DNA of 64,000 nt, from assembly GCA_032622095.1 (NCBI GenBank), contig CP136062.1, forward strand, positions 133,317,282 to 133,381,281. Reading direction: 5' to 3'. Source of the DNA: Siphonodentalium dalli (Eukaryota; Mollusca; Scaphopoda; Gadilida; Siphonodentaliidae). Below the pieces are notes generated by a model. The model made no database searches. It was not told the origin of the DNA and saw only the letters and a list, made by a program, of their open reading frames with translations. Position numbers and translations under genes: made by a program. This document shows, one piece after another, positions 22,530-30,239 of this stretch. Numbering within the stretch: position 1 is the stretch's first letter; the number at the start of each line of letters is the position of its first letter.

Positions 22530-23288
22530 TTAACTCCGGTACAAAAAGTACGCCAAAATAACCGCCGGAGATACTTTGACCTTGCAGGTTTCTAGTATCG
22601 CGTCCTCTATATGTACTTTGTACGTCGCGGCGTCGTCGGTCGTCATCAGACAAAACGACGGGTCGGTGCGATACAATCTCACGACCACGTCCACTTGATT
22701 CAATAGATAACGATCTTGTAAAAATACGTCGTGGAGTATAGGTCCGCATAAATCGACGGTTTTGCTATCTGCCGTCCGCTTCGAACGCTTAATTAATCCG
22801 TCGTTCCTTCCTTTCGTGTCTGCACTGTCCATATGTCCGTATTTATCTCCGTGATATAACTGACTATCCAGCTGCGTTATTTTAGCATCGTTCCCGTATT
22901 TCAAGAGCGTTTGAATAATACTCTTGTACTGGTAGTTATTGGTGTTCGAAGATACCAACTTCCCGGACATGAATACGTCTACTTGTTCGAACATAGAGGA
23001 CATAAAAAGATTGACCGGTCCGACTTTATCGGTGGCAGCGATCGACGAGCCGTCTTTTTTCGTAATTTTAGCTTTTACGTGTAAACGACTTCTTTTCAAA
23101 TCCAGATATTCCATCGCATTCTGTCCCGATATGTGGAACTCGATAGGCGAGAGGTCGGAGAGTTGAGACACCGGCCGATTTTCTTCGAAGCTTATACTCT
23201 AAACTCCGGTTTGATGAGGCGGTAATTCGAAAAGATTAAGCGAGCTGGGTTGCGCCTCGCGGAACGTTTCTTTGTTTAGGAACGACAT
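22530..23288 (-). pseudogene. MCP: Major capsid protein (double jelly roll), N-terminal half only, with in-frame TAG
   Basis: From ATG at 23288 the frame gives the typical Polinton MCP opening (LNLFELPPHQTGV), is closed by TAG at 23199-23201, and continues in the same frame through SPIEFHISG, YLDLKRS, VGPVNLFMSSMFEQVDVF and a CKVKVSPAVILAYF motif to a stop at 22530. This is the family first recognised as C. elegans F54H12.2-like proteins. Full MCPs run to roughly 450-600 residues; only about 250 codons are present, and the sequence runs directly into the 3' end of the polymerase gene, so the second jelly roll is deleted. The start overlaps the preceding gene by 53 bases. It would build the icosahedral shell, but this copy cannot encode a complete protein. 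Confidence 0.88.
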
Positions 23289-23637
23289 CGTCAAACTCGT
23301 CGTGCTTCCGTCTCTCGGCGGTGATCTGCGCCTTACTGACGAGTTTCCGTTTTTTACCTCTTTTTATAGCCGTTTGTCTCTGAATTTGACTCTTGGCTCG
23401 TTCCACGTCTTGTTGGGAGGGTGATACGAGCGACACTTCGATTTCCCCTTGAGGCTGAACCCGTTCCGTAGAATATCTTTCGATCGGTATCATATAGGTC
23501 TGTTGAATATCACCGACACCGCCGCCGCCGGTTTGAACGTTATAGTTATCCGCGTACGTGTCTGTTTTACCGCCGGCGATATTGCGGTAAAACCTCAACC
23601 ATTTTTGCGTGTCCGGTATATAGAGTTTGTCCGTCAT
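23236..23637 (-). CDS. Polinton conserved basic protein between penton and MCP (133 aa)
   Basis: Opens with a YIPDTQKWLRFYRN motif, followed by a Gly-rich stretch, an IPIERYS segment and a strongly basic patch (KRGKKRKL) in the C-terminal third. A gene of this size and character sits just upstream of MCP in many animal Polintons; a minor virion or core protein is a reasonable inference from position but is not shown. Its ATG overlaps the stop of the penton reading frame (TAATG), and its 3' end overlaps the MCP start, which indicates one tightly packed transcription unit. The frame is intact. Confidence 0.7.
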   Translation of the reverse strand: MTDKLYIPDTQKWLRFYRNIAGGKTDTYADNYNVQTGGGGVGDIQQTYMIPIERYSTERVQPQGEIEVSLVSPSQQDVERAKSQIQRQTAIKRGKKRKLVSKAQITAERRKHDEFDDVVPKQRNVPRGATQLA

Positions 23638-24078
23638 TACGAATAGAACGGATACCTTTTCAGATGTAACGTCAACGTCGACGGTTCCGTTAAAAATGAA
23701 GCCGGGTTACCCGCTTCATCTCTTATATAGAATTCCATATCATAAATTTCTTTCACTTTGAGAGGAATATATTGAGGTATCGAGAAACTGTGCGTCCATT
23801 TCCCGTTCTTAGACGGGGTAAACGACGCGCATTAACGGTTCTGAACGATCACTCACGATAGACTCGGTACATATATCACTCATAACGTAAAGGTGTGATT
23901 TTCCTTTAGCGGTTTTGGAGTTCTTCATCGAAGCGTCGATATCGGTGATCGCCACATTCCAGAAACCTTCTAACTTAAGCGGCGAACTCAAATGAATACG
24001 AAAATTATGAGTGTTATTGTCTTTCCAATATTTCAAACTCTGATCGCTCCTTATCGTTATATAATAATCCGACTGCAT
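23637..24078 (-). pseudogene. Penton / minor capsid protein (single jelly roll), one frameshift
   Basis: The start at 24078 gives a YYITIRSDQS..YW..N....F...L motif and FWNVAITDID, typical of the Polinton penton protein that forms the capsid vertices. The first frame stops at 23809. From about 23820 a second frame resumes with KWTHSFSIPQYIPL, YDMEFYIRDEAG and LTLHLKRYPF and ends at 23637. A single-base indel at about 23813-23822 explains the break. Total length of about 147 codons suits the family. The gene overlaps its upstream neighbour by 22 bases. Confidence 0.8.
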
Positions 24079-24380
24079 TTCAACCTCGGGATAATCGGTT
24101 TGAGCAGTAGCGGTAGTATATACTGATATCTGTTCAACAAGTTTCTTCTCTGCTTGTTCGTTACCCGCTTAGAAACCAAACGTCGTATAACGTTTCTATA
24201 GTCGTACAACTCCTTTTTGACTTTGTTAGTCATAGGACAAACGGCGTGGAGTACGTTGTATACGCCTTCGGTTATTGCGTGTAGTTGATCGTCCGATAAA
24301 GTTCTTAAAATAGCTTTCCGTTGTGAGTCGGAGGTTTCAATTAATATTTTGAATAATGCCAAATGTTTTTTTACGCCCAT
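24057..24380 (-). CDS. Small basic Polinton protein (107 aa)
   Basis: A Lys/Arg-rich helical protein with an N-terminal LFKILIETSDSQRKAIL motif, a central LHAITEGVYNVLHA motif, basic VIRRLVSKRVTNKQRR and a hydrophobic segment LPLLLKPIIPRL near the end. Proteins of this layout are common in animal Polintons and adintoviruses and have been compared with small adenoviral core or membrane-active proteins; that comparison is from general knowledge and uncertain here. The last residues look atypical, so the C terminus may be altered. It overlaps the penton start and lies 31 bases after the integrase stop. Confidence 0.65.
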   Translation of the reverse strand: MGVKKHLALFKILIETSDSQRKAILRTLSDDQLHAITEGVYNVLHAVCPMTNKVKKELYDYRNVIRRLVSKRVTNKQRRNLLNRYQYILPLLLKPIIPRLKCSRIII

Positions 24381-24411
24381 GTTACCGGCTGGCGATATAG
24401 AGTCGTTATAA

Positions 24412-25530
24412 TCAGTTATTATCGTTTGACCCGCTTTTTATAGCATTGAGGTCGTCTTGTTTTACCCAGGAATCGTATTTGGGACTCGGCCAGCCTTTCC
24501 AACTCACTAGGTATTCTTTCCGACCGCCTCTTTTACGAGATCGAATAACGGAGTCGATTAAATAGGTTTCTCCCTCGTAGGCCTTGCTCAGCTGATTCTG
24601 ATAGAACGTACCGGTAATGATTTCTCCGGAATAGTCTTTCAGACGGAATTGCGGAATACCCTGTTTCATAAATCTCTCCGTTATAACGAATAATTCTCGG
24701 GTCCAACGTTCGTCGTATTCTCTCTGAAACGTGCTGCGTAGGTACGATATCCGGACTAAATCCCCCACTTTGAACTTATATTTTAGTCGTTTGTTAACCT
24801 CGTTGGTTTGATATAGTAAATTCCACAGGGCTGCGGAGTCGTTTCGTTTGACGCTCGCCGGTCGTCTCTTGATAGTGCGATGATAGGTATTATTATAACT
24901 TTCGGTAACTCGGGCGAGTACGTTGACCCATTTATGCGTCTGGTTATGGGTCATATAACGGGTGAGACGCATTTTTATACTTTTAATCGCTCGTTCCGCG
25001 TAGTTGGCTTTCCCGATATTGTTGGTGGTGAAATAATCAACGCGTTTAGATTTGAGGTATCTTTTGAATTGAACATTGACGTACTCGGTGCCTGGGTCAG
25101 ATCTTATCTTTTGGGGAACTCTTCCGTCCGAGAATATAGTTTCAAAAGCCCGTACTATTTCCTTAGCGGTCTTCGTCCGCAGTGGTACCGTCCATACGTA
25201 CTTAGACATAATATCTATAGCCAAGGCGAAATATAAATAACCGTCGTTATCTAGTCTGTACTTTTCCATATACGCGGTGTCTACGTCCCATTGGTAATCC
25301 ACGGAAGGCGCTACGACTTTCCTTCTCCGGAACTTTCGTTTTTCTTCTTTGTGTAGGGAATAGCTTTCTTGTTTAGATAGCCAATCTTTTATTTTGTTTC
25401 TATTCAAGACGAATTTACCTTCCTTACGGGTTGTTCTATACAGCTTGTCGGCTCCGGCGTACGCAGCTGCGTGGGTGGGGTCATAATATATAGTCTTCAG
25501 GTACTCTTCGTATTTCATAATTTCAACCAC
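24412..25530 (-). CDS. INT: Retroviral-type integrase with chromodomain, intact (372 aa)
   Basis: Catalyses insertion of the element and makes the 6-bp duplication. The rve core shows D84 (in WDVDTAYM), D145 (in SDPGTEY) and E179 (in ANYAER), i.e. a DDE triad with 33 residues between the last two, as in other Polintons. A Lys/Arg-rich N-terminal region precedes it. Residues 323-361 form a chromodomain (YLIDSVIRSR...YLVSWKGW...DSWV), which in related integrases targets modified chromatin. All key residues are present and the frame is unbroken, in contrast to the structural genes around it. The start at 25530 overlaps the end of the upstream small gene by 16 bases; a second Met five codons in is an alternative start. 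Confidence 0.95.
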   Translation of the reverse strand: MVEIMKYEEYLKTIYYDPTHAAAYAGADKLYRTTRKEGKFVLNRNKIKDWLSKQESYSLHKEEKRKFRRRKVVAPSVDYQWDVDTAYMEKYRLDNDGYLYFALAIDIMSKYVWTVPLRTKTAKEIVRAFETIFSDGRVPQKIRSDPGTEYVNVQFKRYLKSKRVDYFTTNNIGKANYAERAIKSIKMRLTRYMTHNQTHKWVNVLARVTESYNNTYHRTIKRRPASVKRNDSAALWNLLYQTNEVNKRLKYKFKVGDLVRISYLRSTFQREYDERWTRELFVITERFMKQGIPQFRLKDYSGEIITGTFYQNQLSKAYEGETYLIDSVIRSRKRGGRKEYLVSWKGWPSPKYDSWVKQDDLNAIKSGSNDNN

Positions 25531-25862
25531 TTAAGTCTTTTCTGTTTAGATGATTTATTTCTCTTTCGCTTCAGCGGAATTCCGGGCGGCGGTGGTAAGG
25601 AGATACCTAAACCTAATTGCGTTTTATACGCCTCTGTTTTAGTGGACCGGGTGGTGACTTCTTGTTCAGATTTATTGCTTTCCTTTTGAGCGGATCGGGT
25701 GGTGACTTCTTCTTCAGATTTATTGAATTCTTTTATCGAGTAGTCGGGTTTAATTCGGGGTTCGTGAGTTGTTATGGCATTATAGTCGTTATTTACGACC
25801 TCGTCCTGACCCGACAGTAGGTGTTGAAATCTTTCATTCGATAGTAATACCAACTTTTTCAT
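25515..25862 (-). CDS. Polinton small hydrophilic protein with an internal duplication (115 aa)
   Basis: Opens with MKKLVLLSNERFQHLLSG, a pattern common for the small Polinton protein preceding integrase. The middle has a near-perfect 16-residue duplication (NKSEEEVTTRS and NKSEQEVTTRS). The C terminus has a PPPPGIP stretch followed by basic KRKRNKSSKQKR and ends in a Trp-Leu-Lys-Leu tail. It is charged throughout and predicted to be mostly disordered. Function is unknown. The frame is intact and overlaps the integrase start. Confidence 0.65.
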   Translation of the reverse strand: MKKLVLLSNERFQHLLSGQDEVVNNDYNAITTHEPRIKPDYSIKEFNKSEEEVTTRSAQKESNKSEQEVTTRSTKTEAYKTQLGLGISLPPPPGIPLKRKRNKSSKQKRLKWLKL

Positions 25863-25906
25863 CTCGACTCTACGCGTTCACAGACGCTTATGGTTAGATT
25901 TTTTTT

Positions 25907-26538
25907 TTACGCGCTCTGATATATAATGGTATCCTCGCCGGGAAATATTTTGGATCTTACTCGATACGCGTCGTCAGATGTGGGCGCTAAATCGTGTACT
26001 AGGTACCCGAAATTTTCTGAGGTGGCGTCCCTGTACGCTTCTAATATAAATTTACTTTGACCCGGAAAGGCCTGACGGGCTAAATACTGCAACTGGGTAA
26101 CGTCTCGAGGATTCTTCATAAGCACGTTTATATGAGTATTGAGATTGATAGTTCTTCCGTACCGCCCCTTGTTGAATTGGTTTTGATTCAGATATATCAC
26201 CGTCAGATTACGGTGATGCATACCTTTCACAAATAGATTCTCCATTTCGCTCGATGATAACACGGTATCCATCAAGTCATCCAAAACGACCACGTTACAT
26301 TTATTCGAATCTGATATATCTCTCAAATCTTTTTCATCGGGTACACCCTCACGAAACGAAATAAACGAGCTATTTGATCGTACAAAGGTTGATATATTCC
26401 GTAACAATATAGTACACGATCTGGTGTTTGTGAGAACATTTCATCTTTATATTTCAACAATCGATACAACCAAGTAGTTTTTCCCGAACACGTAGCTCCG
26501 GAAATAGCTATCGACGTGTTGCTCGTAAAAGGATACAT
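25907..26538 (-). pseudogene. ATPase: Polinton DNA-packaging ATPase (A32/FtsK-HerA-like), one frameshift
   Basis: The start at 26538 (MYPFTS) gives Walker A GATCSGKT at residues 14-21 and a TPDRVLYCYG..QPLYDQ motif. The frame then shifts near 26345-26370 and continues through Walker B NVVVLDDLMD, a GMHHRNLTVIYLNQN segment, NPRDVTQLQYLARQ and ATSENFGYLVHDL to the stop at 25907. Length is about 210 codons, normal for the family. The protein would drive genome packaging into capsids. It is clearly homologous to, but well diverged from, the zinc-finger ATPase at 4580-6310 and lacks the fingers and the poly-Q region. Confidence 0.9.
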
Positions 26539-26823
26539 AGTTGAATAACCGTTATCGGCGGTATTAGTGCTAATTTATATATATGATAAAAGGTAAGAGA
26601 GATATATCGATCGAATAGTGGGGGGGGGGGGGTAATAATAAAAGACTAAAACACACAATAATTAAATACGTATATTGTTTAATCCATTATAGAATATAGT
26701 ACTTCCTTTCCACGAGAAAGTTGTTTCCTTGACGACGTCTCTAATATTAGTTCGTGATTTTTTTTTTTTTTGTACATATCCGATAGCCCCTAGTTCAGTG
26801 TTCGGGATACGTGTTCATAAACA
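26539..26823. other. Polinton intergenic region between ATPase and tandem-PC4 gene
   Basis: About 285 bases with a G-run at about 26621-26632 and a T-run at about 26759-26771. No gene was seen. Confidence 0.4.
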
Positions 26824-27579
26824 TCAGAGTACTTCTTTTCGAATATCATAATCGGTGATAACGATATTTTGAAATTGTTCGTACGTGACCGTCCTTTCAA
26901 TGTTTTTGGCTTCGTCTTTAAACACACGAAATAACTCGCTTTCGTCGGTTCTATTGAAAGCGATAGCGAATAACTCCGGCCACATTTGGTTCGGCTGTAA
27001 ACACACGTCGTGATCGTTTTGGCTGGGTCTGTTATTTATACAGCCGTAACAAGCTTTTTCCACTTCAACGCGTAATTGCTTTCGAACCAGTTCGGCGTAA
27101 ATGGTAATTAACATTCCACGTAGATCGTCACAGTGTGTGGCCGGAACGGGTGTTAATAGCTCTTCCTGTTCCTTTATACTTTGATCTATATTCTGCATAT
27201 TCTTCTTCAATTCGTCCAATTCTTTAGTTTTGAGAGTGATTACGTACGGTGATGGGTTGAGGTTTCCGTCGTTTTGATAAAACTTGCGGATATGTATTAG
27301 GGTACATCCCGCGTAAATACAAACGTTGATATATCTGTCCCTTCCTAAATAAATCATATCCGTTTCCGTCCCGTCTATTCCTTGAATACGACTGTGAATT
27401 TCGTATTCGATAACGGTTAAGTTCGTTTTAAGAATTTCGTATTCTCCGATATGCAGACTGATCCCGGTTTTAGAAGGTTTAAGTGTTCCATCTTGCGAAT
27501 AATATTTCCTTAGATGTACATTCACTATACCCTCGTAGGACGACACGTCTGCGTAAATATCTCTACCGAGGTAAAACAT
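26824..27579 (-). CDS. Tandem PC4-like (transcriptional coactivator p15) domain protein with C-terminal Cys/His motif (251 aa)
   Basis: Residues 2-51 and 76-126 are two copies of one domain, each with YLGRD.Y..V, an I/L-R-K-F/Y-Y strand, a DG.L.P turn and an ISL- or ITL-type strand. This is the pattern of the PC4/Sub1 fold, which binds single-stranded DNA and aids transcription and replication. A charged linker (127-145) leads to a C-terminal domain with CYGC (177-180) and H190..C193 around a PSQNDHDVCL motif, a possible zinc site. The frame is intact. A role in element or host transcription or as an ssDNA-binding protein is inferred from the fold. The gene lies between the membrane protein and the packaging ATPase on the same strand. 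Confidence 0.75.
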   Translation of the reverse strand: MFYLGRDIYADVSSYEGIVNVHLRKYYSQDGTLKPSKTGISLHIGEYEILKTNLTVIEYEIHSRIQGIDGTETDMIYLGRDRYINVCIYAGCTLIHIRKFYQNDGNLNPSPYVITLKTKELDELKKNMQNIDQSIKEQEELLTPVPATHCDDLRGMLITIYAELVRKQLRVEVEKACYGCINNRPSQNDHDVCLQPNQMWPELFAIAFNRTDESELFRVFKDEAKNIERTVTYEQFQNIVITDYDIRKEVL

Positions 27580-27717
27580 TTTTGTTCCCTGGATAAAATA
27601 ATAGAATATACTAAACGTTCTTCCCTTATATACCGATAGCTGAACCGGCTCGAACCGGTTTTTATCCAGAATACCTCCCGCTCAGCGTTATAGCGGGTGT
27701 GTTATATATAGAACTTC

Positions 27718-27978
27718 CTAATTAGGTTGTACGTCGACGGTGCGTTGTATAGACGGGGCTGGTAGCATATAACCCAGGCATCCGCTTACTAAACTCGTCC
27801 AGAACGCCGTCTGATTTGTTCCTGCACTTAGATTTACCAAGCTTACGACGATCACTATCATAATAACGGTTACCTGGCAGAAATATACAATTTGCGCTCG
27901 AGAAATTTCTATACCCATCCAATCCCATTTAGTCGACCTGTTGGACGTCGCTCTCTCTATGGTGTCAACTTCATCCAT
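27718..27978 (-). CDS. Small Polinton membrane protein (86 aa)
   Basis: A hydrophilic N-terminal 30 residues with WDW, then a strong transmembrane segment (about 31-50: VYFCQVTVIMIVIVVSLV), and a second hydrophobic stretch (about 57-76) ending GYMLPAP. A short protein with this ending recurs in animal Polintons; from memory it is conserved but without an assigned role. A place in an inner virion membrane or host-membrane association is speculation. The frame is intact and lies between the kinase and the tandem-PC4 gene. Confidence 0.65.
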   Translation of the reverse strand: MDEVDTIERATSNRSTKWDWMGIEISRAQIVYFCQVTVIMIVIVVSLVNLSAGTNQTAFWTSLVSGCLGYMLPAPSIQRTVDVQPN

Positions 27979-28036
27979 ATCACGAAGCGATTAGGGAACT
28001 GACGGGTGTACTGCCCTCGCATTTTCTTATAAGTAT

Positions 28037-28695
28037 TTATTTTTGCGAGGTTTCGGAATACCCGCATAAAATTCTGTCTATATTACGTCGGATAATATTT
28101 TTCATCTCTGCCGCATTTACGTTACCATCGAGTATAATAACGGGAGCCGGTACTAAAAACTTTGTCTGTTTTATAAGCCATTCCTCGTGCAATTGGTGAA
28201 GTGATTGAATATATTCCAAATATCGTCTCTTCCTCCTTTCTGGCTCGTGTTTTAATCCTGTCAGCGACAACTTGCGGTTTTGTTCGTAAATATATAATAA
28301 GGTCGGCTTTTATATACGAGTTTTCCAAAAGGGACACGAACCATTCCGTCAAAATATTATATTCTATTTCGGTCAGGTTGCCGTTTCGAAACATATTTTC
28401 TGTAAATATATAATGTCCGCTGTATAGTGACCTTTCCATAATTTTTATCGGCTCGGTAGTTTCTTGTTTGTGGCGTTCGGTAGATGTCAATTGAACGTAG
28501 GATTGAAACGTCATTGCCCACCTTTTTGCGTTCGTATACATTAATTCCAAAGCGTTGACGCCTCCAATATTCCTCCATCGTTGCCGGTTCCGCGTTTATA
28601 CTCACTCGCGGATCCTCTTGAAAATAACTAAGGAAAGTGGTTTTTCCCGCCCCTATATTACCTTCTACGCACACTGTGTATTTGCTTCCTTCCAT
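28037..28695 (-). pseudogene. Deoxynucleoside kinase (dNK/TK2-like), two frameshifts
   Basis: Would phosphorylate deoxynucleosides for dNTP supply during replication. The start at 28695 gives the P-loop CVEGNIGAGKTTFLSYF. After a shift near 28565 a second frame carries MTFQSYVQLT and the ERS motif (IMERSLYSGHYIF), then RIKTRARKEEE of the LID region. After another shift near 28215 the last frame gives YLEYIQSLHQLHEEWL and ends at 28037. These are the landmarks, in order, of the Drosophila dNK / mitochondrial TK2 family. Total length of about 220 codons fits. All active-site motifs survive, so the breaks look recent or are sequence errors. It is not a core Polinton gene and is likely acquired from a host. 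Confidence 0.88.
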
Positions 28696-28769
28696 TTTGT
28701 TTCCTGGGGGGATTTATATAAGACGTGTTACTGTAGTGTGTGACCTTGTTGCGGCGTGCTTATCTCATT

Positions 28770-28914
28770 AACCGAGTTGTTGTAACTGAAGTGCTGTTTG
28801 TCGATCACGCGTTATTCTCGTGATAACCTTGACCGAGTTGTTGCGGAAATTGTTGTTTGCCTATAACCTAGACGCATACGCCCCCCGATCACGCGCTAAT
28901 GTCGTGATAACCTT
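28770..28914 (-). repeat. Two further TIR-type sub-repeats found only inside the right TIR
   Basis: Two more units with the ggttatcacgag / gcgcgtgatc signature continue the right TIR inwards, without a counterpart at the left end. This shows gain or loss of sub-repeats at one terminus. Confidence 0.7.
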
Positions 28915-29319
28915 CGCCGATTTGTTACGGAATATATCGTTTACCCGTGACCTAGATATATACACCCGTGATCACGCGCTATTCTCGTGATAACCCGAGC
29001 CGAATAGTTGCCCGGGACTTAGACATACGCTCGTTGTTTATGCGCTATTATGGTGATAACCCGAGCCGAATCGTTATATATAACCTAGACATACTGGCCC
29101 CCCGATCACGCGCTATTCCCGTGATAACCGTGGCCCACTTGTTGCGGAAATATTTTGTTCGTCCTTGACCTAGACGTACCCGCCACGCGTTATTATGGCG
29201 ATAACCTTCACCGATATATACACCCACGCGGCGTGACCTATAAACCCCGGTTAGCTCAGGATCAGGAGTGGAGCAAAGTCAAGTCAAACCATCTACTAGA
29301 AAACGTAGACTATACTACT
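28915..29319 (-). repeat. Polinton right terminal inverted repeat (405 bp)
   Basis: Reverse complement of 14932-15348, ending CTATACTACT. It contains the same sub-repeats and differs by scattered changes and a shorter G-run (about 29096-29103). Confidence 0.9.
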
Positions 29320-29325
29320 CATGAG
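29320..29325. repeat. Polinton target-site duplication, right (CATGAG)
   Basis: Identical to 14926-14931 and immediately outside the right TIR. Confidence 0.92.
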
Positions 29326-29410
29326 TGTCAATTAAAATATGGTCCAATGAGGACTAATTATAATATTCCCCCTCCGCCATGAGGATAAATTAAAACATGG
29401 TCAAAGGAAG
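29326..29410. repeat. Minisatellite continuing past the Polinton
   Basis: Three more degenerate units of the array seen at 14500-14931 (attaaaatatggtccaatga and relatives). Confidence 0.7.
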
Positions 29411-30239
29411 GGGGTGGTAATTTCTGAACATTCTTCAATGCATATAGCATTCTGATATACCCTCGGTACACATAAATAAAAATTATGTTTAGAATTAGGC
29501 CACATTGTATGTTAGACAGCCAATGTGAAAGGTTAGTGTTGGAACTTTTCTTAATAACATCTCTATTCATAGCCCCGATATATTCCGCATACAAAGACTT
29601 GAAAAGTCAATATTTACAAACAGCACGAAGGAGTAACGTGGGAATTGGTTAATAATTGCCATCCCAATTCATTTAGAATATAACATGACGATATTTGTCG
29701 CGTATAACTAAATGAAAAAGTTCACTAAACGATATATTAATGTTAAACATTGATGTAGACAAATTTAACACCTCGTAGGATTCATGTTCGAATTAAGTTT
29801 CTTATACAATCGTCAAATCCTCGTGCAGTATAATATTAGATAGAATTCCGATTTATGTCACGTGAAAATAAACGAAAATGTTCAAATAACAAAGCAACAA
29901 AGCAGGTTAAAGAACAATAGAAACACATAACGCGCAGTGCCCTAATGGTTAACGCGCGAATTCCCGTTAGAATTAATCGCCTTGCACTTCTTGGCATGCG
30001 AACAACAAACCGTGGGTCAAACAAGCATGTCTCGAGAGACGCCCGCTGCATGAAAAAAATAATGTAAACGACAATAGACGAAATTGAAATATTCCCAACT
30101 ACACCTTTTATCGGACTCGGTCTCGGGGTCGCAGAACAACTTTAATGCGTCCCAAAAATCCCAATTTCTATAAATAAAACCCCACATGCGCCCATAGATT
30201 ACCAAGAAACTGTAGCTGATAATACACCGGGAGGGCGAA
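29411..30239. other. Non-coding stretch
   Basis: AT-rich sequence with no gene or clear repeat recognised. Confidence 0.4.

Larger units (their letters stand above)
16966..22595 (+). pseudogene. POLB: Protein-primed DNA polymerase B with N-terminal zinc-finger array, spliced, two in-frame stops
   Basis: Replicative polymerase of the Polinton. Exonuclease motifs DFES (near 19470) and FNASNYDLN (near 19970), and polymerase motifs DANALY (near 20675), KVIGNSAYG (near 21645) and DTDS (near 21950) are all present, so catalytic residues are conserved. Upstream of the polymerase domain one frame continues through at least seven C2H2/C2HC fingers in exons 17365-17544, 17657-17848 and 17967 onward, all in phase 0 with GTGAGT/GTACGT donors and AG acceptors. 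A proposed exon 1 ends with ATG at 16966-16968 directly before GTATGT. An eighth finger sits near 18385 and a ninth near 19365. The long last exon is one frame broken only by TAG (18306-18308) and TAA (20274-20276). The C terminus overlaps the truncated MCP. Confidence 0.92.
14932..29319. mobile_element. Polinton/Maverick virus-like transposon, 14,388 bp, full length with internal damage
   Basis: Delimited by TIRs starting AGTAGTATAG, a 6-bp TSD, and the diagnostic gene set: protein-primed DNA polymerase B, retroviral-type integrase with chromodomain, packaging ATPase, double-jelly-roll major capsid protein and penton. Extra genes are a deoxynucleoside kinase, a tandem PC4-domain protein and several small conserved proteins. 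Polymerase is on the plus strand; nearly all other genes are on the minus strand, tightly packed with overlaps. Damage: two in-frame stops in the polymerase, one stop plus a C-terminal deletion in MCP, frameshifts in penton and ATPase, and two in the kinase. Protease was not found. At 14.4 kb it is at the short end for the group, in line with an internal deletion. Confidence 0.95.
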
